From positions 1-64,000 of the forward strand of contig CBFHJH010000009.1 in assembly GCA_965656185.1 (NCBI GenBank): a DNA stretch of 64,000 nt. The letters are read 5' to 3'. Source of the stretch: Croceimicrobium sp965656185 (GTDB taxonomy: Bacteria; Bacteroidota; Bacteroidia; Flavobacteriales; Schleiferiaceae). A program made the position numbers and the translations under genes. A model generated the notes under the pieces. That model had not been told where the DNA came from. It searched no databases and worked only from the letters and a program-made list of their open reading frames with translations. Of this stretch, positions 8,935 through 17,105 are shown piece by piece (the first letter of the stretch is position 1; the number at the start of each line of letters is the position of its first letter).

Positions 8935-11358
8935 CTATCGTAAGGTCGCCTTAAAATTTTTCTCGAGGCTTTTCAGGATCTTGCTCATCATTTGCTCAAC
9001 GGCCTTGTCATTAAGCGTTTTTTCGTCGTGGCGGAATACAAAGCTCATGGCATAGGATTTTTTACCATCGGGTAGATTCTTGCCTTCATAAACATCAAAG
9101 AGATTGATTTCCCGCAATAGTTTACTTCCGGCCTTTTGAGCGGCTAAGGCTAGATCGGCATAAGCAGTTCCTTTGTCTACCAGTAGGGCAAGATCGCGAC
9201 GCACTTCGGGGTATTTAGGTAGGTCCTCCATGACGATACCCACTTTCTTCGCTGCTTTGCGAATCATATCCCAATTTAAGTCGGCGTAAAATACCGGTAC
9301 TTTAAGGTCGAAGTCCTTCAACAACTTTGGGTGTAATTGTCCCATTTCAACCAAGCTTGCTTTACCGCGACCAAAACGAATGCCATCAGCAAAGATTTCA
9401 TTCTGAAGCACTTCTTCCTGATAGCCGTTGATACCTAGGCGGTCTAGAATATTTAGTACTGCATTTTTCAGATGGAAGAAGTCGCTCTCATCCTTCGCGT
9501 ATTTCCAATTCTCACTTTGATAATCACCACTGATCCATAAAGCAAGGTGCTCTTGCTCTTTGTAAGCGTCTTTAGATTTCTGGTAACTCCGTCCAAATTC
9601 AAAGACTTTCAAGTCTGGGCGTTGGCGCTTGCGATTGTAGTCGATTGCCTCCAGTCCACCAAAAAGAAGGGTTTGACGCATTACCCCAAGGTCTTGACTG
9701 AGAGGGTTGATCATGGTCACACTCTCTTCGGCTTTAAAGCCATACTTTTCGTAGTGACTGGCTTTGGTGAGCGAATTGTTCATCATTTCATGAAAGCCAA
9801 TACTGCTGAGGAGACTACTTATCACTTCCCTTTGCTTAGCATCATCCCGCGGGTCTAATTGTGCTACAGACAGCTTCATGGCGCCTTCGTAAGGCACTGC
9901 GTTAAAGCCGTAAATACGTAGCACTTCCTCTACAACATCTGCCGGACGTTGCACATCTTGGCGATAAGTCGGAATTTCCAGCTGGAGCGTGCGACTTACT
10001 TCGGCCCGAATGCGAATTTCTAAAGAAGCCAGGATCTCTCGAACTTGTTCTACCGGAATGGCTTCCCCGATTAGGGTATCCATGTAATCGAGATCCAAAG
10101 AAACTTCGAAGGGTTCTAATTTTACGGGGTGTTCATCGCGAATGTGCATTGCAATTTCACCGCCTCCGTATTCTTGAATTAAGCTAGCAGCTCGTTTTAA
10201 GGCGTATTCAGTCATTGCTGGGTCTACCCCTCTCTCGTACCGGAAAGAAGAGTCGGTACTTAAGCCATGACGCTTGGCACTTTTCCGGATATTAACCGGA
10301 TTAAAGTAAGCCGCTTCTAGAAATATATTTTCAGTTTCTTCGGTTACTCCAGAGTTGAGGCCACCGTAGACCCCAGCCAAAACCATGGCTTTTTTGGGAT
10401 CGGCAATAACTAGATCTTCACCGCTTAGTTTTAACTCGGTACCATCAAGCGTGGTGAAGTCTTCTCCTTCTTGTGCTTTTCGCACCACGATCTTATTTTT
10501 TTCAATGCGATCGGCATCAAAGGCGTGCATTGGATGTCCGCATTCATGTAACACGAAATTGGTTACATCCACCGCAAGGTTGATCGGTTTTAAGCCAATA
10601 CTACGCAGGCGATTCTGAATCCACTCTGGCGAGGCGCCGATTTTCACATCCTTGAGGCTTACCCCCAGATAACGATAACAGGCATCCTTGGCTTGAATGT
10701 CTACATCAATATTTAGATCCTTGCTTTTTACCATGAAGTTGGCGGTAGAAGGCAAGTGTAATTCTAGATTTTCATGATCAAATCGAAGCAAGGCCGCTCT
10801 TAGATCTCTGGCCACCCCATAATGCGACATGGCATCGGTGCGGTTTGGGGTTAAACCGATCTCAAAAATGTAATCGCTTTCAATCTTAAAATAATCAGCT
10901 GCGGGAGTACCTACTTCGGCCTTTGGGTCTAATACCATAATGCCGTCGTGATCATCGCCCAAACCCAATTCGTCTTCGGCGCAGATCATTCCTTCAGAAA
11001 CCTCTCCCCGTAATTTACTTTTCTTGATAGTGAAAGAGCCTTCCTCGCTATGCATTTCAGTACCAACGGTAGCAACCGGCACTTTTTGTCCCGCCGCAAC
11101 ATTCTTTGCACCACAGACGATTTGAACGGCATCACCCTTACCTAGATTTACTTTACATAGCTTTAAGCGATCGGCATTCGGATGCGGAGAAGTTTCCAAT
11201 ACTTCTCCAATCACAACGCCTCTTAAACCGCCCTTTACGGTATCTACTTGCTCCAAGCCTTCTACCTCTAAGCCAGTATCGGTTAAATAGTCGGATACCT
11301 CCGCTGCTGGAAGGTCGATATTTAAGTAGTGCTTAAGCCAATTGTAGGAAATCTTCAT
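8935..11358 (-). CDS. pheT: Phenylalanyl-tRNA synthetase beta subunit
   Basis: An 807-aa beta chain of the alpha2-beta2 enzyme that charges tRNA-Phe. Domains in order: N-terminal MKISYNWLKHYL; EMAP-type tRNA-binding OB domain (about 40-150, VIGEVLETSPHPNADRL); B3/B4 editing region (about 210-380); B5 (about 405-475); the catalytic-core-like fold; and a C-terminal anticodon-binding FDX-ACB domain from about 713 (YPEVRRDLALLVDKG). Length is normal for the family. pheS is not in the window, so the subunits are encoded apart, which is common in this phylum. Confidence 0.97.
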   Translation of the reverse strand: MKISYNWLKHYLNIDLPAAEVSDYLTDTGLEVEGLEQVDTVKGGLRGVVIGEVLETSPHPNADRLKLCKVNLGKGDAVQIVCGAKNVAAGQKVPVATVGTEMHSEEGSFTIKKSKLRGEVSEGMICAEDELGLGDDHDGIMVLDPKAEVGTPAADYFKIESDYIFEIGLTPNRTDAMSHYGVARDLRAALLRFDHENLELHLPSTANFMVKSKDLNIDVDIQAKDACYRYLGVSLKDVKIGASPEWIQNRLRSIGLKPINLAVDVTNFVLHECGHPMHAFDADRIEKNKIVVRKAQEGEDFTTLDGTELKLSGEDLVIADPKKAMVLAGVYGGLNSGVTEETENIFLEAAYFNPVNIRKSAKRHGLSTDSSFRYERGVDPAMTEYALKRAASLIQEYGGGEIAMHIRDEHPVKLEPFEVSLDLDYMDTLIGEAIPVEQVREILASLEIRIRAEVSRTLQLEIPTYRQDVQRPADVVEEVLRIYGFNAVPYEGAMKLSVAQLDPRDDAKQREVISSLLSSIGFHEMMNNSLTKASHYEKYGFKAEESVTMINPLSQDLGVMRQTLLFGGLEAIDYNRKRQRPDLKVFEFGRSYQKSKDAYKEQEHLALWISGDYQSENWKYAKDESDFFHLKNAVLNILDRLGINGYQEEVLQNEIFADGIRFGRGKASLVEMGQLHPKLLKDFDLKVPVFYADLNWDMIRKAAKKVGIVMEDLPKYPEVRRDLALLVDKGTAYADLALAAQKAGSKLLREINLFDVYEGKNLPDGKKSYAMSFVFRHDEKTLNDKAVEQMMSKILKSLEKNFKATLR

Positions 11359-11377
11359 GCCGATATTTTGAAAGGCG

Positions 11378-11385
11378 CAAAGTTA
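11378..11385 (-). promoter_or_regulatory. Candidate -7 box for pheT
   Basis: On the minus strand this reads TAACTTTG, matching TAnnTTTG, 20 nt before the pheT start codon. No matching -33 TTG was found at the usual distance. Confidence 0.4.
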
Positions 11386-11432
11386 ATTGAAATGGCTCAG
11401 TCGCCCAGATTATTTTAAGCCTGATTAATGGG

Positions 11433-11981
11433 CTAGTCTTCCGAACTTTCCTTTTTTGCCGTATGCTGCAATTGATAGTTTTGCTTGTATTGCTCAAAAG
11501 GTTGTTCCTTGGAGTGGTCCTCGGCTAAATAGCTAAGTGTGCGTTCAAAGTCTTGGGGTCCCATATAGCCCGGTACTGGTTGAATCAATTGTAAATTCTC
11601 ATCGAGGTATACAATGGTTGGATAGGAGAGCCTGCCGTTCATTAGCAAAGCGGCAAGCTGATTATAGCCGCGTCGGCCGTGTTCTACGAAACTGTAGTCC
11701 TGACCGCGGTAGTGCACGGTGTCTTTGCGTTCTGCGTTGAATTTAACCGCGTAATAGTTTTCATTAACGTATTCTACAATGCCCGGATGTTGAAAGGTGG
11801 CCTTGTCCATCTTTTTACACCAACCACACCAATGGGTATACATGTCGATGAATACTTTGCGAGGCTCTTTGGCTTGAGCAGCTTCCAGTTCTTCAATGCT
11901 GATCCAGTTTATTTTAGCCGTCTCTTGGCCTGAAAGGCCGAGGCTTAAAAAGACCAAGATTAGGAATATTACGTTTTTCAT
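11433..11981 (-). CDS. Secreted thioredoxin-fold protein
   Basis: A 182-aa protein with an N-terminal signal peptide (MKNVIFLILVFLSLGLSGQ) followed by a thioredoxin-like domain. The redox motif is CGWC within THWCGWCKKMDKATF, and SYPTIVYLDE supplies the cis-Pro loop. This is the thioredoxin_7/DUF255-like group, probably a periplasmic thiol oxidoreductase or disulfide reductase. Its ATG overlaps the stop of the upstream NusG paralogue as ATGA (11978-11981), so the two are translationally coupled. The substrate is unknown. Confidence 0.85.
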   Translation of the reverse strand: MKNVIFLILVFLSLGLSGQETAKINWISIEELEAAQAKEPRKVFIDMYTHWCGWCKKMDKATFQHPGIVEYVNENYYAVKFNAERKDTVHYRGQDYSFVEHGRRGYNQLAALLMNGRLSYPTIVYLDENLQLIQPVPGYMGPQDFERTLSYLAEDHSKEQPFEQYKQNYQLQHTAKKESSED

Positions 11982-12487
11982 GCTTTTGGTTCTACTTGAC
12001 TTTTAGGTACTTCGGCGAAAAGTACCATTCCCATTTGTTCTATCTCCAGAAAGACCCGATTTTTAGACTGACGGACCACTTTGCCGTATTGGTCTTCCAG
12101 CTTCCCGTGTTTAATGCGCAGCTCATCCCCCTTCTTAAACTCCTTACTTTCGAGTTTTACTCCTTCATAGCGCTCCAAAAAATCCTTAATTGCAGCAATT
12201 TCGGTCGGTCTTATTTGAGCGGGTTTCCCTAGCCAGTTTACTAAGGCCACTACCCCAGGAGTGCGGAGAACCTCTGCTTTACCTTTTTCATTAAAGCGCA
12301 CAAAAACGTAGCTCTTGAAAAAAGGTTCCTCCACTTTTTTAATGCGATCGCTCCATTGTTTGTGCAGCGTTTGGGTGGGCGCATAAACTTCAAAGCCTTT
12401 GGTTTTAAGGCGTTCAGCGAGTTTCTTTTCGCTGCGCGGTTTGGTGTAAAGGGCAAACCAGTTGCTTTGGGTGCTGCTTTCTTGCAT
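11978..12487 (-). CDS. NusG-paralogue transcription antiterminator (UpxY-like)
   Basis: A 169-aa protein with an N-terminal NGN domain (NWFALYTKPRSEKKLAERL; EVYAPTQ; PFFKSYVFVRF) and a C-terminal KOW domain (KGDELRIKHGKLEDQYGKVV). It is a specialised NusG paralogue of the UpxY/LoaP kind rather than housekeeping NusG, which in this phylum sits by secE and rplK. UpxY proteins normally stop early termination in capsule or exopolysaccharide operons. No polysaccharide cluster lies in the window; the only co-transcribed gene is the thioredoxin, so its target is unknown. Confidence 0.85.
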   Translation of the reverse strand: MQESSTQSNWFALYTKPRSEKKLAERLKTKGFEVYAPTQTLHKQWSDRIKKVEEPFFKSYVFVRFNEKGKAEVLRTPGVVALVNWLGKPAQIRPTEIAAIKDFLERYEGVKLESKEFKKGDELRIKHGKLEDQYGKVVRQSKNRVFLEIEQMGMVLFAEVPKSQVEPKA

Positions 12488-12557
12488 AAGACAAAGGTGC
12501 TGTATGCCAGGCTATTTTCCAAGTGTACTTCAGTACCTTTAGGCCTTAAATTTTCGC

Positions 12558-13199
12558 ATGAACTGGGAGTTCTATATCAGTTTTATAATAGCGGCTATGG
12601 GCTTGACCATTATGCCGGGTCCAGATAATTTATTCGTCCTTAGTGAGTCGATCTTAAGGGGGCACCAAAGGGGCATTAGCCTATCGGCGGGATTAGCTTC
12701 GGGTGTGATGGTCCATACTTTTTTAGCCGCTAGCGGTTTGGCTTGGGTGCTTCAGGCCAATCCCATGGTTTTCGCTTTGATCATGACTGCGGGAGCTTTT
12801 TATCTTCTTTTCTTGGCTTGGTCTACCTTTAAGGAAAAGTCCTCCAAGCTCGATTTAGAAGGAGCGGCGGCTATTGGTCCCATTCCAAGTTTTTGGTCCA
12901 GTTTCCGCAAAGGGTTTTTAATGAATGTATTGAACCCTAAGGTTACCATCTTCTTTTTGGCTCTTTTACCTCAGTTTGTTGATAGGGGCGATGCTTGGCC
13001 GCCCTTCGGGCAAATGGTTTTCATGGGTTTTAGCTTTATGCTTCAAGCTTTTATTATTTTTTCTGTGATCGCGTTCTCGGCCGGTCGTTTAGCTCAATAT
13101 TTGGAAAGCCCCGGCTTTCAAAGCTTTAGTCGTTGGTTTCAGATCGCTATTCTTCTATTATTGGCTCTTGGATTACTTTTTTCGGCTTGGTTTCGTTAG
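12558..13199 (+). CDS. LysE/RhtB-family exporter
   Basis: A 213-aa inner-membrane protein with about six transmembrane segments. It has the family N-terminal signature MGLTIMPGPDNLFVLSESI and the central GFLMNVLNPKVTIFFLALLPQF, both typical of LysE/RhtB amino-acid or metabolite exporters. The substrate cannot be assigned. It is transcribed divergently from the NusG paralogue and converges on the pirin gene with a 4-nt stop overlap. Confidence 0.92.
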   Translation: MNWEFYISFIIAAMGLTIMPGPDNLFVLSESILRGHQRGISLSAGLASGVMVHTFLAASGLAWVLQANPMVFALIMTAGAFYLLFLAWSTFKEKSSKLDLEGAAAIGPIPSFWSSFRKGFLMNVLNPKVTIFFLALLPQFVDRGDAWPPFGQMVFMGFSFMLQAFIIFSVIAFSAGRLAQYLESPGFQSFSRWFQIAILLLLALGLLFSAWFR

Positions 13200-14080
13200 G
13201 ATCGTTTTCCCGGCAAGGGAACATAGGTCTCATCTTCCTCCACTTTGGGCCAATCCCAAGCTTCCCATTTTTCCTTCGCCCTTTCTATTTTATCTTGCGA
13301 ACTGGAGACGAAATTCCAATAGATCTTGCGCTCTTCTTCAAAGGCTGGTCCGCCAAAGAACAGAAGATGAGAACCTTCTTCGATGCCAAGTTTACAAGCG
13401 TCTTCTTCCTTGGCTACCAATAAGTTTCCGGCCTCGACTTTTTGATCGCAGGCGTAAACCGCACCTTCAACTACACATATCCCAACTTCTCCATTCAACT
13501 GTCCGCTGAGGTCTATTTCGTTGGCCGCTTCTGCTTTAAGCTCAACCATAAATAGCTTAGAGTGCACCGGAACAGGCGACCGATAACCAAAAGCTTCACC
13601 AGCAATTAACTTTAAACGATTTTCACCAAGTTGCCATGTGGGTAGTTCCTTTGCATCGAAATGGTGGAAGGAAGGCTCAATGTATTCCTGGTCTTTGGGT
13701 AAAGCAACCCAAATTTGATAACCATGCATGGTAAAGGAACTTTGCTTATCTCGCAAGCTTTGAGGGCTTCGTTCGGTATGCGCCACTCCACTGCCAGCGA
13801 CCATCCAGTTCACTGAACCCGGTCTTATAACTTGCCTGGTGCCAAGGCTATCCCGGTGTTCTACTTCTCCCTCCAGTAGAAAAGTAAGAGTGGCCAGGCC
13901 AATGTGTGGGTGCTGGTCTACGTCCATATATTGCCCCGGTCCTAATTGGGTCGGTCCCATGTGGTCTATAAAAATGAAAGGACCTACCATGCGCTTTTTG
14001 CGAAAAGGGAGTAAACGGCCCACTAGGAAGTCGCCAATATCACGACTGCGTTCGGGAATAATTAAATCTTGATTGGACAT
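13196..14080 (-). CDS. Pirin-family bicupin protein
   Basis: A 294-aa protein of two cupin barrels. The N-terminal cupin carries the metal ligands in DQHPHIGLATLTFLLEGEVEHRDS (His residues near 58-60 and 102 and a Glu) and the family motif GSVNWMVAGSGVAHTER. Pirins bind Fe and may act as quercetinase-like dioxygenases or redox-sensing regulators; which applies here is unknown. It is a single gene, divergent from the DUF6702-hupE pair. Confidence 0.92.
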   Translation of the reverse strand: MSNQDLIIPERSRDIGDFLVGRLLPFRKKRMVGPFIFIDHMGPTQLGPGQYMDVDQHPHIGLATLTFLLEGEVEHRDSLGTRQVIRPGSVNWMVAGSGVAHTERSPQSLRDKQSSFTMHGYQIWVALPKDQEYIEPSFHHFDAKELPTWQLGENRLKLIAGEAFGYRSPVPVHSKLFMVELKAEAANEIDLSGQLNGEVGICVVEGAVYACDQKVEAGNLLVAKEEDACKLGIEEGSHLLFFGGPAFEEERKIYWNFVSSSQDKIERAKEKWEAWDWPKVEEDETYVPLPGKRS

Positions 14081-14132
14081 ATCGTAATTTTAGGTGCTTA
14101 AAGGTACATTAGCGCTATCGAAAAACAGCAGC

Positions 14133-14612
14133 ATGTCCCTATACTTGAATTTACTTTTTCTATCACTTCTTATCCCTCGACATGATTTTCATGTAAGCAT
14201 TGCCCAAGTCGATTATAAGGATCAGAGCTTGCAAATGACCTTGAGAGTCTTTACCGAGGATCTTGAAGATCGCCTGGAGGAGGATTGGGACATTGACCTT
14301 GACCTCGGTGCAGATACTGAAGCGGAGGAGACGGATCGTTTGATCGAGAATTACCTGCGTGAACGCCTGGCCTTTAGTTCCGGCGGTCGAGATTTGGAAA
14401 TGCGCTATATTGGTAAGGAGGTAGAAATTGAGCTATGCTATATATACCTTGAATTCCCTTGCTCAGATGCTCCTTCGGACTTATTGGTTAAGAATCAAAT
14501 ATTTTTTGATAGTTTTGATGATCAGAGCAATATCGTCAATGTAAAGGTGGGAGAAACTTTGCGTTCGGCGTTTTTGAGTCCGGGGAAAGGGGAACATAAA
14601 CTAGAGTTTTAA
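14133..14612 (+). CDS. DUF6702-like exported protein
   Basis: About 159 aa from ATG 14133; the upstream GTG at 14094 would place non-signal residues before the hydrophobic leader, so the later ATG is preferred. It has a short N-terminal signal segment (LYLNLLFLSLLI), then HDFHVSIAQVDY and an acidic stretch around EDLEDRLEEDWDIDLD. In Bacteroidota this small exported family often precedes a HupE-like gene, as here: its TAA overlaps the next ATG as TAATG. The function is unknown; acidic residues and context suggest metal handling, which is inference. Confidence 0.65.
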   Translation: MSLYLNLLFLSLLIPRHDFHVSIAQVDYKDQSLQMTLRVFTEDLEDRLEEDWDIDLDLGADTEAEETDRLIENYLRERLAFSSGGRDLEMRYIGKEVEIELCYIYLEFPCSDAPSDLLVKNQIFFDSFDDQSNIVNVKVGETLRSAFLSPGKGEHKLEF

Positions 14613-15187
14613 TGTCGGCATTTAGCAATTACTTACGCTTGGGTTATGAGCATATTTTAAGCTTAGATGCTCTCGATCATATTTTGTTTATCGTAGCCCT
14701 TATGGCAGTTTACCAAACTAAGCATTGGCTTAAAGTGGTTATCGCGGTAAGCTGTTTTACCTTGGGGCATTCCCTTACCCTTAGTTTGGGTGCATTGGAC
14801 CTGGTTAAGATCGATAAGGCCTTGGTCGAGTTCCTCATTCCCTTAACCATCGTACTTACGGCCCTCTTTAATCTTACTAAAGCCGGACAGAACTCTACGT
14901 CGAAGTCGAAATATTGGATCGCCGGAGTCTTTGGACTAATTCACGGTTTGGGCTTTTCCAATTACTATGGCATGCTGGTTATGGGCGATGGAAATTACTT
15001 TGAAGCATTATTACCTTTCAACCTGGGAGTAGAGCTTGCCCAATTGCTTGTGGTCCTGATCGTGCTAATCTTTATGGGGATTTATAGCTTGATCTTTAAC
15101 CGAAAAATTCGCGACTGGAATTATTTCGTTTCTGGAGCGGCTTTTGGCTTAGCCCTTATCATGTGTTTGGAAACTTGGCCTTTTTAA
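14612..15187 (+). CDS. HupE/UreJ-family membrane protein
   Basis: A 191-aa polytopic protein with about six membrane helices. It has the family's His/Asp pattern in GYEHILSLDALDHILFI, then TLGHSLTLSLG and GLIHGLGFSN. HupE/UreJ proteins are secondary nickel or cobalt permeases beside hydrogenase or urease genes. Neither enzyme lies in this window, so the metal is not determined. Translationally coupled to the exported DUF6702 protein upstream, and convergent with the DUF1015 gene with a shared TTAA at 15184-15187. Confidence 0.85.
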   Translation: MSAFSNYLRLGYEHILSLDALDHILFIVALMAVYQTKHWLKVVIAVSCFTLGHSLTLSLGALDLVKIDKALVEFLIPLTIVLTALFNLTKAGQNSTSKSKYWIAGVFGLIHGLGFSNYYGMLVMGDGNYFEALLPFNLGVELAQLLVVLIVLIFMGIYSLIFNRKIRDWNYFVSGAAFGLALIMCLETWPF

Positions 15188-16416
15188 GATTCAAGAATCT
15201 TATAGATCACTAAACCACTGCGTAATTTAGGTTCGATATAGGTGCTCTTGGGTGGCATGATCTTGCCTTCATCGCTCACTGCCTTTATTTGTTCGATGCT
15301 TACGGGATGTAAGCTAAAAGCAATGTCATACTTTCCTTGATCTATCGTTTTTTCTAAGGCCTCTAAGCCTTCGGTGCCAGGTAAAAAGCTCACCCGATTA
15401 TCCGACTTTAAGTCCTTAATATGAAAAATGGGATCGAGGATATTACGGCTAAGAATTTCCGCATCGAGGTGGCCCACGGCGTCTCCTGGGTCAAAACTGC
15501 CCATTTTTGGACTTAGTTTAAACCATTCCCCTTCCATGTACATTCCTATTTCATGCAACTTCTGTGGGTGAAAGGTTTCTTGGTGTTTGGGTTCGATCTG
15601 GAAGTATTGGTGTAATTCCTCTAAGATCTGTTCCTTTTTCTTGCCACTATCGTTTTTAACCAAGCGATTATAATCGTAGATTTTCATCTGCTCTTCCCCG
15701 ATCAAAAAGGCCATGAAGTATTGGTGATCTTCACCGGGCAGCTCTTTGCTTAAAGCACGCTCGGCCAAGAGCGAAGAGCTGGCGCTGCGATGATGGCCAT
15801 CCGCAATATAAAGCGCTTCTTGTTTTTCGAAGGCAGCTTGAATGAGGGCGATATCCTCTTGATTGTAAATGGGCCAAAGTTGATGAAAGACCTTATCGGT
15901 GCTAGTAAACTCGTATTCGGCGCGACTTTCGATGTAGCGCGCATACAATTGGTTAAGCTTAAAATCATCGTGGTAAACCAGTAAAACGGGTTCGGCATTA
16001 AAGCCCGTGTGCTCAAGGTAATTAGTAAACATTTCCTCTCTTGCACTGAGGGTGTTTTCATGTTTCTTGATCCGACCCTCTTGATAATCTTTCACACTAA
16101 CCCCGGCGATAATTCCAATGTACTCGTTACCGTCTTTAAGCTGGCTGTAAAGGTAAAAGGCCGCTTGCTCATCTTGATTAAAGATCTCCTCTTCACACCA
16201 GCGATCGAAACTCTTCTTTACAAGATCGTATTTCTCGGTGCCATAAGGCAGGTGTCGGCCGTCTACTGGGTCGATCACATGCATAAAGGTATAAGGATTG
16301 TTCTTTAATTTATCGTCCATTTCCGCTTCCGAGTAACTCATATAGGAACGGGTAGCCACCAGATAGGCTTTATCGCGTGGCGGACGAATCGCTTTAAAGG
16401 GACGGATCTTGATCAT
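15184..16416 (-). CDS. DUF1015-family protein
   Basis: A 410-aa cytosolic protein beginning MIKIRPFKAIRPP and containing YIADGHHRSASSSLLAE, the conserved ADGHHR motif of DUF1015 (about residue 205), plus FMAFLIGEEQMKIYDYNRLV. The ADGHHR segment resembles the ParB/SbnI-like serine-kinase fold. Homologues often lie near serine-biosynthesis genes, but none is adjacent here. The biochemical role is not settled. It is transcribed alone, divergent from the O-methyltransferase. Confidence 0.85.
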   Translation of the reverse strand: MIKIRPFKAIRPPRDKAYLVATRSYMSYSEAEMDDKLKNNPYTFMHVIDPVDGRHLPYGTEKYDLVKKSFDRWCEEEIFNQDEQAAFYLYSQLKDGNEYIGIIAGVSVKDYQEGRIKKHENTLSAREEMFTNYLEHTGFNAEPVLLVYHDDFKLNQLYARYIESRAEYEFTSTDKVFHQLWPIYNQEDIALIQAAFEKQEALYIADGHHRSASSSLLAERALSKELPGEDHQYFMAFLIGEEQMKIYDYNRLVKNDSGKKKEQILEELHQYFQIEPKHQETFHPQKLHEIGMYMEGEWFKLSPKMGSFDPGDAVGHLDAEILSRNILDPIFHIKDLKSDNRVSFLPGTEGLEALEKTIDQGKYDIAFSLHPVSIEQIKAVSDEGKIMPPKSTYIEPKLRSGLVIYKILES

Positions 16417-16450
16417 GGGACGAAATTAATCAAAGACTTGGCTTTATCGC

Positions 16451-16458
16451 TACTTTTG
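16451..16458 (+). promoter_or_regulatory. Candidate -7 box, possibly driving a leaderless mRNA
   Basis: TACTTTTG matches TAnnTTTG and ends only 5 nt before the O-methyltransferase ATG at 16464. Since transcription normally starts about 4-8 nt after this box, the transcript would begin at or beside the start codon. No Shine-Dalgarno-like sequence lies between. Confidence 0.5.
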
Positions 16459-16463
16459 CCCTC

Positions 16464-17105
16464 ATGCATTTTTTAAGTCCCCAATTAGAAGATTACTTAG
16501 CCCAGCATCACGAACCCGAATCGCCGCTATTGGCGCAATTGAATCGTGAAACGCATCTCAAGGTTTTACAACCTCGCATGTTGAGCGGCCCCCTCCAAGG
16601 TCGCTATTTGGCAATGCTTTCTAAAATGATGCGGCCCAAGCTGATCTTGGAAATTGGCACCTATACGGGCTATTCGGCTTTGTGTTTGGCGGAAGGACTC
16701 CCGGCAGATGGCGCACTGCATACCTTAGAGATCAACGATGAGTTGGAAAATTTTTGCCGTGGCTTTTTCGAGCGTTCCCCTTACGGCGAAAAGATCCACC
16801 TGCACATTGGCGACGCCCTTGAAACCTTAAAGCAACTCGACCTGGATTGGGACCTGGTCTTTATTGACGCCGATAAACCACGTTACTTGGATTATTATAA
16901 AATGCTTATTCCACGCTTGAAGTCGGGGGCGGTAGTTTTAGCCGATAATGTTCTTTGGAGCGGTAAAGTGCTCGAAAGTCCCGATCCTAAAGATGAGAGT
17001 ACCCGAGCTCTCTTGGAATTCAATAAATTCGTGCAAAATGACCAGCGCGTAGAAAACCTGTTGTTGCCTTTACGCGACGGCTTAATGTGTATTCGAAAGA
17101 AATGA
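16464..17105 (+). CDS. SAM-dependent O-methyltransferase (caffeoyl-CoA OMT-like)
   Basis: A 213-aa class I methyltransferase. SAM-binding motif I is LEIGTYTGYSALCLAEGLP (about 60-80). The metal-binding acidic residues sit in DLVFIDADKPRYLDYY (about 132-147) and AVVLADNVLWSGKV. This is the divalent-cation-dependent family 3 of O-methyltransferases (YrrM/COMT-like). In bacteria some members modify tRNA wobble hydroxyuridine (TrmR type), others act on catechols; both are possible. Its TGA overlaps the next gene's ATG (ATGA at 17102-17105). Confidence 0.9.
   Translation: MHFLSPQLEDYLAQHHEPESPLLAQLNRETHLKVLQPRMLSGPLQGRYLAMLSKMMRPKLILEIGTYTGYSALCLAEGLPADGALHTLEINDELENFCRGFFERSPYGEKIHLHIGDALETLKQLDLDWDLVFIDADKPRYLDYYKMLIPRLKSGAVVLADNVLWSGKVLESPDPKDESTRALLEFNKFVQNDQRVENLLLPLRDGLMCIRKK

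Noticed and set aside
12250..12628. Open frames on both strands over the NusG paralogue and LysE start
   Set aside because: They overlap well-supported genes in other frames and show no recognisable domain.
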